This document shows positions 4,964 through 12,817 of a stretch of 13,867 nt of DNA, piece after piece. How positions within the stretch are numbered: position 1 is the stretch's first letter; every line of letters begins with the position of its first letter. The notes below the pieces were generated by a model. That model did no database searches and had not been told where the DNA came from. It worked only from the letters and a program-made list of their open reading frames with translations. Origin of the DNA: an uncultured Subdoligranulum sp. (GTDB lineage Bacteria > Bacillota_A > Clostridia > Oscillospirales > Ruminococcaceae); the NCBI RefSeq assembly GCF_937890665.1, contig NZ_CALADU010000097.1:1-13867 (forward strand), given 5' to 3'. The position numbers and the translations under genes were made by a program.

Positions 4964-6907
4964 GAAGAAATTAAGCCCAAACGCAAAAACAAGTCTAACG
5001 GACAGGCACCGGCGACCCGCCGTGCGCCTCGTGGAGAAAAAAATGTACAGGCGGAAGGTGCGGCTCCTCGCAAGGCGCGCCGCCGCACGTCGCGGCCGAC
5101 AGCGGCTGCGGAGCAGAGCGTGGCAGCACAGAGCGTGCCGGCTCCGCGTCCCCGTCGTCAGGTGGCCGGAAATGCAGAGAACGGCAAACAGCCGCGCCGC
5201 AGCCGTAAGTCCAAACAGCCGCGCAGTTATGAGATGACGCCGGCAATCCCCATGCATATCTGCCCGTTGGGGGGCTTGGGAGAAGTAGGTAAAAACATCA
5301 CCCTCTATGAGTGTCAGGGTGATATGATTTTGGAGGACTGTGGTCTGGCATTCCCCGACGCGGACATGTTTGGCGTGGATTTGGTAATTCCGGATTTCAC
5401 CTACGTGCTGGAGAATAAAGACCGCATCAAGGGACTGTTTATTACCCATGGACACGAGGATCATATCGGCAGCTTGCCGTATTTGTTGAAGAAATTCAAT
5501 GTGCCGATCTATGCGGCGCGGCTGACCATCGGCCTGATTAAAAATAAGCTGGAAGAACATGGTCTGGCGTCCAGCGCTGTTTTCCATGAGATTCGTCCCC
5601 GGCAAAAGGTGAAATTGGGATGCTTTACGGTGGAACCTATCCATGTAAACCATTCTATCCCCGATGCGCTGGCCTTTGCCATCGAGTGCCCGGCAGGTAT
5701 CGTAATTCATACGGGCGACTTTAAAGTGGATTATACTCCGCTTTCCGGGGATGCGGTGACGGATCTTTCCACCATTGCGGAATATGGTCGCAAAGGTGTT
5801 TTGGCGCTGCTTTCTGATTCTACCAACGCGGAACGGCCCGGTTTTACAGCTACGGAACAGACGGTGGCGGAAGGAGTTCGCCGCTTGTTCGCGCGTGCGG
5901 GGAACCGGCGAATCATCGTGGCAACCTTTGCCTCCAACATTTACCGTGTACAGCAAATTATTGAACTGGCGATCGAATCGGGACGCAAGGTGGCTGTCAG
6001 CGGGCGCAGCATGGTTTCGAATACAGAAATGGCTCGCGAACTGGGGTATCTGCATGCTCCCGATAATGTATTGATCGATATCGATGAGATCAATAAGTAC
6101 CCGCCTGAAAAGGTGGTGTTGATCACCACCGGCAGTCAGGGAGAGCCGCTCTCGGCATTGTCCCGCATGGCACAGGCCAGCCATCGCCAAGTGAAGGTGG
6201 GCCCCAACGACTTCATTATTATTTCGGCGCGTCCCATTCCCGGCAACGAAAAGACTGTGACGAAGGTGGTTAATGGGCTGTTGAGCCTTGGCGCCGAAGT
6301 AATTTATGAGAATATGTACGACACCCATGTGTCTGGCCATGCTTGTCAGGAAGAGCAAAAGCTGATTCTCACACTGGCACATCCGCAGTATTTCCTGCCG
6401 GTGCACGGCGAGTTCAAACAACTGAAACGCCATGCTGAAACTGCTGAGCATCTGGGATATATTCCCAAGCAGAATATTTATATTGCCGAAAATGGTCAGA
6501 ATATCCGTCTTTCCGCCGATGGAATGACGGTGGAGAATACGGTCACGGCAGGGGCTGTCATGGTGGATGGCTATGGCGTAGGCGATGTGGGCAATGTTGT
6601 GCTGCGTGACCGGCATCATTTGTCGGAGGACGGTATTATCATTGTTACGGCAGCCGTGGATGGTTCGAATGGGCAAGTCCTTTCGGGACCGGATATTGTA
6701 AGCCGCGGTTTTGTCTACGTGCGAGAGAGTGAAGAGCTGATGGATGGTCTGCGCATGCAAGTGGAAATGGTGCTGGACCGCAGTCTGAGCGACAATATGC
6801 ATGATTGGGCTAGTGTAAAGGCACGCGTGAGGGAAGCTTTGTCCAGTTATATTTACCGGCGTACCAAGCGCAGTCCCATGATTTTGCCCATTTTGCTGGA
6901 AGTTTGA
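4961..6907 (+). CDS. rnj: Ribonuclease J (metallo-beta-lactamase / beta-CASP RNase)
   Basis: This 648-residue RNase J-family enzyme combines 5'-3' exonuclease and endonuclease activity and takes part in mRNA turnover and rRNA maturation in the cytoplasm. The catalytic core begins near residue 97 with MHICPLGGLGEVGKN. It contains the zinc-binding HGHEDH (163-168), HSIPDALA (231-238), HTGDFK (250-255) and the beta-CASP segment with ATFASNIYR (321-329), followed by TTGSQGEPLSAL (389-400), SGH (458-460) and PVHGE (480-484). A C-terminal domain runs from about 555 to 648. Residues 1-90 form a low-complexity extension rich in Arg, Lys, Ala and Pro, absent from Bacillus RNase J1 and likely disordered. 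The gene is first in the operon, 37 nt before gdpP. The frame contains no TTA, CTA or TCA codons at all. Whether it is the J1 or J2 paralogue cannot be decided here, but the intact HGHEDH favours an active enzyme. Confidence 0.94.
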   Translation: MEEIKPKRKNKSNGQAPATRRAPRGEKNVQAEGAAPRKARRRTSRPTAAAEQSVAAQSVPAPRPRRQVAGNAENGKQPRRSRKSKQPRSYEMTPAIPMHICPLGGLGEVGKNITLYECQGDMILEDCGLAFPDADMFGVDLVIPDFTYVLENKDRIKGLFITHGHEDHIGSLPYLLKKFNVPIYAARLTIGLIKNKLEEHGLASSAVFHEIRPRQKVKLGCFTVEPIHVNHSIPDALAFAIECPAGIVIHTGDFKVDYTPLSGDAVTDLSTIAEYGRKGVLALLSDSTNAERPGFTATEQTVAEGVRRLFARAGNRRIIVATFASNIYRVQQIIELAIESGRKVAVSGRSMVSNTEMARELGYLHAPDNVLIDIDEINKYPPEKVVLITTGSQGEPLSALSRMAQASHRQVKVGPNDFIIISARPIPGNEKTVTKVVNGLLSLGAEVIYENMYDTHVSGHACQEEQKLILTLAHPQYFLPVHGEFKQLKRHAETAEHLGYIPKQNIYIAENGQNIRLSADGMTVENTVTAGAVMVDGYGVGDVGNVVLRDRHHLSEDGIIIVTAAVDGSNGQVLSGPDIVSRGFVYVRESEELMDGLRMQVEMVLDRSLSDNMHDWASVKARVREALSSYIYRRTKRSPMILPILLEV

Positions 6908-6944
6908 GAAAACGCCCGTCCGGCGGGAATGCGAGGACGTAACC

Positions 6945-8918
6945 ATGAAACACAAAGATGGCCTGGATGCAGCCGCAATACTTCTGTTACTGTTGGTTGC
7001 ACTTGTTGCCATGATCGTACCGGTAGCGTTGGTTTCACCGCAATGGCTGATTGCGCCGTTGATTGTGGTGGTGATCGCGCTGTGTGTGCTGTGGTATATG
7101 CGCCGTAAATTACGCTCCTACGTGGCGGCGCAGCTGTGCAGTACCGATTTTGACAATAGTCGGATTCAGTACAGTTTGGCGGGGCTGCCCATCCCCACCA
7201 TGTTGGTTGCGGATGGCCGGATTCTGTGGTACAATGCAGTCTTCCGAGAAAAGGTTCTGGACGGCAGCGATGTGGTAACGCGCCCGGTAGAGCGGGTGTT
7301 CCCGGAACTTAATCTTGCGGTTTGCTCCCGACCTCATGGACAAGATTTGACCGTGGGGGAGCGGCGGTTTACTGCTTATGCGGGAGCTGCCAAGGGTAGC
7401 CGAGGTGCCAGCATCGTCTATTTGGTGGACGACACATTCTATAAGAATACACTGGAAGAGTACACCGAAAGCCGTCCGGCCTGTTTGATTATCGTTATCG
7501 ACAGTTATGATGAGCTGTTCGATGATATGAAGGATAGTGAGCAGGCCAAGGAACTGGAGGCTATCAACAGTTTATTGGAACAGTATATCGCACGAAGCAC
7601 CGGCTTCTTGCGCCGAGTTTCCAACAGCCGCTATATTGCGGTGGTGGAAGAACGGGATGTGCGTTGGATGCTGGAAGAACGTTTCGATATTCTGGACCAA
7701 GTGCGTGCGCTGCACCCGGGGGGACTTACGACCCTTTCCATCGGTGTGGGCCATGGCGGCAAAACCTTGCAGGAATGCCATCAGATGGCGCGGGAGAGTA
7801 TCGACATTGCGCTGGGACGTGGCGGAGATCAAGCTGCGGTCAAAACAGTGGATGGTTTTGAATTTTACGGTGGCATTTCCCATGGTGTGGAAAAGCGCAG
7901 CCATGTGCGCAGCCGCATTATCTCGAATGCGCTGTGTGACCTCATTAAAAAGAGCGACAGCGTGATTGTGATGGGGCACCGAATGAGCGATCTGGACGCA
8001 GTGGGATCGGCTATCGGCGCTTTGCGGATCTGCAAAATGTGCGGTGTCCCCGCAGTGATCGCCATTAACAGCGATGCTACATTGGCCGGCCCCTTGCTGA
8101 AAGTGTTTTTGGATGCCGGATGTGGGCGGGATTTCATTGCCCCAGACCAAACGCTGGATGTGATCACCCCCAATACCTTGTTGATTGTGGTGGATACCTA
8201 TCAGAAGCGTCTGCTGGAAAGTCAGAAAATTTTTGAAAAATGCAAACGGGTCGTGGTCATTGACCATCATCGTATGGCAGTGGGCCATATCGACCGACCG
8301 CTGCTTTTGTATCATGAGCCCTATGCGTCCAGTGCTAGTGAGCTGGTGTGCGAGCTACTGCAGTTCTTGCCCAAAGAAGGCAATATTACGCCTTTGGAGG
8401 CACAAGCGTTACTGGCAGGTATTATGTTGGATACCAGAAGCTTTGCTTTGCATGTGGGGGTACGTACCTTTGAGGCGGCGGCGTGGTTGCGCAGCCGAGG
8501 AGCTCAGACGGCGGAAACAAAACTGCTGTTCAATACTTCGAAGGAAGAATATGAGGCTAGAGCCCACATTGTGGAGAGTGCCTACATATACAAGGGCTGT
8601 GCCATTGCGCTTTCGGAGGAGTTGGAGGCCGGCATGAACGTAGTTCTGCCGATGGCTGCCAACGATCTGTTGACGATCAATGGTGTAGATGCCAGCTTTG
8701 TGGCTGTGGCTAAAAACGGTGGAGTCAATATTTCGGCCCGCAGCATGGGAGCGCTGAACGTCCAAGTGATTTTGGAACCCTTGGGCGGAGGCGGTCATCT
8801 GATGATGGCTGGTGCGCAGCTGCAAGATTGCACGTTACAGGAAGCGGAACGAAAGATCCGCGAACAGATCGACATTTATCGTGCGTCGCAAGTTTCTGAA
8901 ACGGCGGCGGTGCGATAA
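6945..8918 (+). CDS. gdpP: GdpP-like cyclic-di-AMP phosphodiesterase (PAS-degenerate GGDEF-DHH/DHHA1)
   Basis: This 657-residue membrane protein matches GdpP/YybT, which hydrolyses c-di-AMP to pApA and so affects cell-wall and potassium homeostasis. Two N-terminal helices (about 9-30 and 34-51) anchor it. A PAS-like region follows (about 76-165). A degenerate GGDEF domain (about 175-302) ends in ALGRGGDQAAVK. The DHH domain has GHRMSDLDAVG (344-354), VVDT (415-418), IDHH (439-442) and MLDTRSF (494-500). The DHHA1 part carries GGGGH (614-618). The expected metal-binding Asp/His residues all appear present. Small departures are Ser348 where Pro is common and Tyr419 after VVDT where His is common. 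The ATG at 6945 has GAGG at 6933-6936. A 4-bp GC hairpin sits in the 37-nt gap after rnj (6913-6925). The gdpP-rplI-dnaB order is a familiar Firmicutes arrangement and supports the call. Confidence 0.93.
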   Translation: MKHKDGLDAAAILLLLLVALVAMIVPVALVSPQWLIAPLIVVVIALCVLWYMRRKLRSYVAAQLCSTDFDNSRIQYSLAGLPIPTMLVADGRILWYNAVFREKVLDGSDVVTRPVERVFPELNLAVCSRPHGQDLTVGERRFTAYAGAAKGSRGASIVYLVDDTFYKNTLEEYTESRPACLIIVIDSYDELFDDMKDSEQAKELEAINSLLEQYIARSTGFLRRVSNSRYIAVVEERDVRWMLEERFDILDQVRALHPGGLTTLSIGVGHGGKTLQECHQMARESIDIALGRGGDQAAVKTVDGFEFYGGISHGVEKRSHVRSRIISNALCDLIKKSDSVIVMGHRMSDLDAVGSAIGALRICKMCGVPAVIAINSDATLAGPLLKVFLDAGCGRDFIAPDQTLDVITPNTLLIVVDTYQKRLLESQKIFEKCKRVVVIDHHRMAVGHIDRPLLLYHEPYASSASELVCELLQFLPKEGNITPLEAQALLAGIMLDTRSFALHVGVRTFEAAAWLRSRGAQTAETKLLFNTSKEEYEARAHIVESAYIYKGCAIALSEELEAGMNVVLPMAANDLLTINGVDASFVAVAKNGGVNISARSMGALNVQVILEPLGGGGHLMMAGAQLQDCTLQEAERKIREQIDIYRASQVSETAAVR

Positions 8919-8944
8919 CTATATGAGAATTGGAGGGAAATGAT

Positions 8945-9391
8945 ATGAAAATCATTCTCAAGCAAGATGTGAAAACGATTGGCAAGAAGGATGAAATCCA
9001 CGAAGTGTCGGACGGGTACGCCCGTAACTTTTTGTTCCCCCGCGGCCTTGCTGCCCCTGCGGATGCAGCGGCTTTGAATCAGGCGCGTACCAAGAGCGAG
9101 GCAAAAGCCCACCACGAGGCGGAAGCCCGGGCTGCCGCCGAAGCCTTGGCGGCCAAGATTCAGGGGCAAACGGTGACTACCAAAATCAAAGGTGGCGCCT
9201 CCGGCAAGCTGTACGGCAAAGTGACCGGTAAGGAAGTGGCAGAATTGCTTACCAAACTGACCGGTACAGAGATTGATAAGAAAAAGGTGGAACTGCCTTC
9301 CGCAATCAAGGAATTCGGCAGCTATGACGCAACGGTGCGCCTGTATGCAGGTGTAGCCGCGTCTTTCAAAGTTAAGGTTGAAGAGCTGTAA
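8945..9391 (+). CDS. rplI: 50S ribosomal protein L9
   Basis: This 148-residue protein is the normal length for bacterial L9, which binds 23S rRNA at the base of the L1 stalk. The N-terminal domain reads [20 protein letters not shown] and continues into the conserved [14 protein letters not shown] (residues 23-36). An Ala/Glu/Lys-rich connecting helix follows (about 41-75). The C-terminal domain contains [14 protein letters not shown] and ends with VKVEEL. The ATG at 8945 is chosen because GGAGGG (8932-8937) lies 7 nt upstream. A slightly longer TTG frame from 8930 would place the start inside this SD. The gene follows gdpP by 26 nt and precedes dnaB by about 38 nt. Confidence 0.97.
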   Translation: MKIILKQDVKTIGKKDEIHEVSDGYARNFLFPRGLAAPADAAALNQARTKSEAKAHHEAEARAAAEALAAKIQGQTVTTKIKGGASGKLYGKVTGKEVAELLTKLTGTEIDKKKVELPSAIKEFGSYDATVRLYAGVAASFKVKVEEL

Positions 9392-9406
9392 AGCAAACTT
9401 GCTTTA
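9389..9406 (+). other. Short hairpin at the rplI stop codon
   Basis: A 7-bp stem (9389-9395/9400-9406) with a 4-nt loop includes the TAA stop of rplI. No T tract follows, so it is not a typical terminator. It might modulate transcript stability or the rplI:dnaB ratio. It could also be chance. Confidence 0.4.
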
Positions 9407-9429
9407 CATGACAAGGGGGGATGCCCGAT

Positions 9430-10824
9430 ATGCCGCGCAATGAAGAACTAAGCCTTACGAGTCTGGGCATCCAGATGCCCTACAATATGCAGGCAGAGCA
9501 GAGCATCTTAGGTGCTGCGCTGATGGATGAGACGATTCTTAACCGTCTCATTACCGATATGGAACCCGAGATGTTCTATTCGGACCAAAACCGTGCTGTG
9601 TATGAAACGATGCGTACCCTCTATACCGAGAGCGAAGCAGTCGACATCATCACGCTGGTTAACGCTTTGGCAAATGGTGGTACATTTGCTAGCGCGGACG
9701 ATGCCAAAATTTACATTACCCACATTGCGGAAACAGTGCCGGCAATTTCCAATGTGGATTCTTACTTCAAGATTGTCAAAGAAAAGTATCAGGCCCGTCG
9801 GCTGATCGAAGCGGCTCGCAGTATCTTGAGTGAGACAGCCAGCGGCGAGGATGCTGATCTGCTGCTGGAATCTGCCGAGCAAAAAATCTATGATATTCGC
9901 AGCGGGAAAGATAAGTCTGGTGTCAAGACCATTCGAGAATCCATTCTGGAAGTCATTGACACAATGCAGAAACTCAGCGGTGCAGACCGAGATAAATTTG
10001 CGGGTATTCCGACCGGGTTTAACTATCTGGATACGGTTTTGACGGGCCTTGGCCGTTCCGACTTGATTATTTTGGCGGCTCGTCCCGGTATGGGCAAAAC
10101 CAGTTTTGCCTTGAATATTGCCACCAATGTGGCCCGTCAACAGAAAGTGCCGACTATCATTTTTAGTTTGGAAATGACCTGCGAACAGCTGACGGATCGA
10201 ATCCTTTCCAGTACAGCGAATATCGATAGTCAGGCATTCCGTACCGGACGACTGAACAATTCGGACTGGAATGACTTTGCGCAGGCTACTTCACTTTTGT
10301 ACAACGCGCCAATCTATATGGACGATACTTCCGGTATCTCGGTACCGGAAATTAAAGCGAAGATCCGTACCATCAATCAAGACCCCAAGAAGGATAAGAT
10401 TGGATTGGTGATCATTGATTACCTGCAGCTGATGCAGAGCGCCAAGCGCACCGAAAGCCGCGTGCAGGAGATCAGTGATATTACCCGAAACCTGAAAATC
10501 ATGGCCAAGGAACTGAATGTGCCGGTGATTGCTTTGTCGCAGCTTTCCCGTGCGGCAGAAAAAACCGCGGGGCGTTCTGATCACAGGCCGCAGCTTTCCG
10601 ACCTGCGTGATTCCGGTTCTATCGAACAGGACGCCGATATTGTATTGTTCCTCTACCGCGCAGCCTATTATAACTCGCAGAACGGGGAGGAAAATCAGGC
10701 CAACGAGAATGAGGCGGAATGTATTGTGGCTAAGAACCGTCATGGTGAAACCAGCGTAGTACGACTGGGCTGGGACGGTGCGCATACACGCTTCAGTAAT
10801 TTGGATGTGACCCATGAGTTCTGA
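9430..10824 (+). CDS. dnaB: Replicative DNA helicase DnaB
   Basis: This is the hexameric 5'-3' helicase of the replication fork (called DnaC in Bacillus), 464 residues from the chosen start. The N-terminal domain (about 15-110) opens with MPYNMQAEQSILGAAL. After a linker the RecA-like domain holds GIPTGFNYLD (about 192-201), Walker A ARPGMGKT (217-224), Walker B LVIIDYLQL (326-334), ALSQLSR (368-374) and RPQLSDLRDSGSIEQDAD (386-403). It ends with the KNRHGET motif (435-441). No intein interrupts Walker A, a common intein site in this family. The start is uncertain: ATG 9421 directly abuts the G6 run (9415-9420), whereas ATG 9430 in the same frame is 9 nt from it and is preferred. The end overlaps the tilS start by 11 nt. 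The identity is secure. Confidence 0.96.
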   Translation: MPRNEELSLTSLGIQMPYNMQAEQSILGAALMDETILNRLITDMEPEMFYSDQNRAVYETMRTLYTESEAVDIITLVNALANGGTFASADDAKIYITHIAETVPAISNVDSYFKIVKEKYQARRLIEAARSILSETASGEDADLLLESAEQKIYDIRSGKDKSGVKTIRESILEVIDTMQKLSGADRDKFAGIPTGFNYLDTVLTGLGRSDLIILAARPGMGKTSFALNIATNVARQQKVPTIIFSLEMTCEQLTDRILSSTANIDSQAFRTGRLNNSDWNDFAQATSLLYNAPIYMDDTSGISVPEIKAKIRTINQDPKKDKIGLVIIDYLQLMQSAKRTESRVQEISDITRNLKIMAKELNVPVIALSQLSRAAEKTAGRSDHRPQLSDLRDSGSIEQDADIVLFLYRAAYYNSQNGEENQANENEAECIVAKNRHGETSVVRLGWDGAHTRFSNLDVTHEF

Positions 10825-12205
10825 TTCGGAAAAGGTAATCCAACATACCGAAGAAACCTTGCTGACATATTGCCGTCAGCAGGGCTTGTTCAAGTCTGGC
10901 GACAGAGTCATTGTGGCCTGCTCCGGTGGAGCAGACTCTATGGCTTTGTTGCTTTTTTTACTGCGCCGGCGCCGCGATTTAGAAATTGAAGTGTTGGCCA
11001 CCCATGTCAACCATGGAATCCGGGGCCTCGCGGCATTGGCGGATGCTAATTTTGTGACAGCATTTTGCCGCCAAAATGGTGTGGAACTGTTTTTGTATGA
11101 TGCGGTTCGTGAAGGTGTTGAGATTCCGGAACATCCCAGCGAAGAGTGGGCACGAGGATTGCGCTATGGGTGGTTTGAGCAGTTGGCGGTGCAAGAAGAA
11201 GCCTTTATTGCTACGGCCCATACGATGTCGGATCAGGCAGAAACGGTGCTGTTTCGGATGGCCCGGGGAACCGGCTTGCATGGATTGGCGGGGATTCCAC
11301 CTCGGCGAGGTTATTACGTGCGCCCCTGTCTCTGCCTGACGAGAGGAGAAACAGAGGCATACTGTGCGGCCCTTGGGCAAAACTATGTTCAGGATGAAAC
11401 AAACGAGCAAGACAAGTATGCTCGGAATCGAATCCGGCACAACGCCATTCCTGCTTTACAGTATGCCAATCCATCGGCGGAGGTGGCGATAGGGCGCCTT
11501 TGCCGTCAGATGCGGGAACTGGACCAGTGGCTTGCGGGGGAAGCGGCGGCTTTGCTGCAGGCAGCTAGTGTAGAAGGCGGATATGAGGTGTCAACCCTAC
11601 GACGTGCCGAGGGACCGGTTTTGGATGCAGCACTTCATGCATTGGTAAGCCCTGTACGGGATGCAGAAGAAAAGTATATCAGCTTGCTTCGTTTTTTGCT
11701 CCAGCGGGGATCTGGTGCCTTGCAGTTAAGCCCGGAAATTACCTACCAAGTCAAGGATGGTGTGCTGATTCGACAAACACCGCAAGGCGTTCGCCCGCCG
11801 CCAGCCCCGCCGCAACCCTTTACCGAAGGGCAATTTTTCCTTCCGGGTGGTTATTTTGTAGAATTTCGACGGGTAAAGTATGAAGAATTTCTAAAAAATC
11901 AACCAATTTTTAAAAAAGACTTAAATTGTTGCGCGGATTGTGCTAAAATACAGGGGAATCTAGTATTGCGCACCCGTTTGCCGGGAGATTTTTTCCGCCC
12001 GGCTGGTCGGCATGTTCGCAAAACATTGAAAAAATACTATAATGAATTAGGCATTCCGCAGGAAGAACGTGCGTTGCTGCCCTTGGTGGCTGATGGCAGT
12101 GAGGTAATATGGCTATGGGGTTGTGGCTTTGCGGAAGGCGTTGCCCCCGACTCGTACACCCATGAAGTTTTAACGGTACGAACGGAAAAAGCAGAGGAGG
12201 CATAA
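10814..12205 (+). CDS. tilS: tRNA(Ile)-lysidine synthase
   Basis: This 463-residue PP-loop ATPase converts C34 of the CAU-anticodon tRNA-Ile to lysidine, so that it reads AUA rather than AUG. The enzyme is essential in most bacteria. The PP-loop is SGGADS (37-42), followed by THVNHGIRG (63-71) and AHTMSDQAETVLFRMARGTG (135-154), then YARNRIRHN (202-210). The C-terminal TilS domain contains LRTRLPGDFFRP and KTLKKYYNELGIP, followed by a WLWGCGFAEG segment. The ATG at 10814 lies inside the dnaB end (11-nt overlap) with only a weak GGA upstream, which suggests translational coupling to dnaB. The segment after HGIRG reads LAALADANF, without the acidic residues usual there. Around 11880-11928 the gene is strikingly AT-rich compared with its surroundings, in the joint before the C-terminal domain. 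The tilS-hpt-ftsH order is conserved in Firmicutes. Confidence 0.94.
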   Translation: MSSDSEKVIQHTEETLLTYCRQQGLFKSGDRVIVACSGGADSMALLLFLLRRRRDLEIEVLATHVNHGIRGLAALADANFVTAFCRQNGVELFLYDAVREGVEIPEHPSEEWARGLRYGWFEQLAVQEEAFIATAHTMSDQAETVLFRMARGTGLHGLAGIPPRRGYYVRPCLCLTRGETEAYCAALGQNYVQDETNEQDKYARNRIRHNAIPALQYANPSAEVAIGRLCRQMRELDQWLAGEAAALLQAASVEGGYEVSTLRRAEGPVLDAALHALVSPVRDAEEKYISLLRFLLQRGSGALQLSPEITYQVKDGVLIRQTPQGVRPPPAPPQPFTEGQFFLPGGYFVEFRRVKYEEFLKNQPIFKKDLNCCADCAKIQGNLVLRTRLPGDFFRPAGRHVRKTLKKYYNELGIPQEERALLPLVADGSEVIWLWGCGFAEGVAPDSYTHEVLTVRTEKAEEA

Positions 12206-12206
12206 C

Positions 12207-12758
12207 ATGCAAGGCATGGATCAGGATATTGATCATATTTTGGTATCAGAGGAACAGCTTCAGGAAAAAGTGAAGGAACTGGGAGCCCAAATTAGTCGGG
12301 ATTACGCTGGCCGGGATCTGCTTTTGGTTTCTATTTTAAAGGGTTCCGTTGTCTTTATGGCCGATTTGATGCGTGCGGTGACCATTCCGTGCGGCATTGA
12401 CTTTATGGTGGTTTCCAGCTATGGTGGTGCCAACACAGAGTCCACCGGTCTTGTAAAGATTGTGAAGGATCTGGATGCCGATCTAAGTGGTAAGGATGTT
12501 TTGATCGTAGAAGATATTTTGGATACCGGTATCACGCTATCGCATCTGCTGCCCATGCTCAAACTGCGGAATCCCAACAGTGTTCGGCTTTGCACGATTT
12601 TAAGCAAGCCGAGCCGCCGAAAAGCGGAAATCGAGCCTGACTATCTTGGTTTCGAAGTGCCGGATGAATTTGTGGTGGGCTATGGTTTGGACTATGACGA
12701 AAAGTATCGCAACCTGCCCTATGTGGGTGTTTTAAAACCCGAGGTATATACCAAATAA
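12207..12758 (+). CDS. hpt: Hypoxanthine phosphoribosyltransferase
   Basis: This 183-residue purine salvage enzyme transfers the phosphoribosyl group of PRPP to hypoxanthine (and usually guanine), forming IMP/GMP in the cytoplasm. Visible signatures are LLLVSILKGSVVFMADL (38-54) with the Lys-Gly loop, the SSYGG loop (70-74), the PRPP-binding VLIVEDILDTGIT (98-110) and, towards the C-terminus, VPDEFVVGYGLDYDEKYRNL with the DEKYRNLPY segment. The length is typical. The ATG at 12207 follows GAGGAGG (12194-12200) by 6 nt, and this SD lies in the last codons of tilS, whose stop ends at 12205. An ATG three codons later is possible but would be farther from the SD. Tight coupling to tilS and the ftsH gene downstream match the usual Firmicutes block. 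No purine riboswitch is visible. Confidence 0.97.
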   Translation: MQGMDQDIDHILVSEEQLQEKVKELGAQISRDYAGRDLLLVSILKGSVVFMADLMRAVTIPCGIDFMVVSSYGGANTESTGLVKIVKDLDADLSGKDVLIVEDILDTGITLSHLLPMLKLRNPNSVRLCTILSKPSRRKAEIEPDYLGFEVPDEFVVGYGLDYDEKYRNLPYVGVLKPEVYTK

Positions 12759-12760
12759 AA

Positions 12761-12802
12761 GGCTGACTCGGGCAGCCAAAATTACCCGGCATACTTCGCC
12801 GG
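12761..12802 (+). promoter_or_regulatory. Two alternative hairpins in the ftsH leader
   Basis: The 59-nt gap between hpt and ftsH contains stem GGCTG/CAGCC (12761-12765/12773-12777) and stem CCGGC/GCCGG (12786-12790/12798-12802). CGGG of the first loop (12769-12772) can instead pair with CCCG (12785-12788), which would disrupt the second stem. The second stem ends just before the ftsH SD (12805-12809). There is no T tract, so control of translation or mRNA stability is more likely than termination. Confidence 0.45.
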
Positions 12803-12817
12803 ATAGGAGTTGATTTC

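Noticed and set aside
4820..7012. A 730-codon open frame on the minus strand covering all of rnj
   Set aside because: It lies in exact codon register with rnj and stays open only because rnj uses no TTA, CTA or TCA codons. Its translation resembles no family and has no plausible start context. It is a codon-usage shadow, though the total absence of these codons is notable.
10073..10111. Intein insertion in dnaB
   Set aside because: Walker A and the following motifs are continuous and the protein has normal length.
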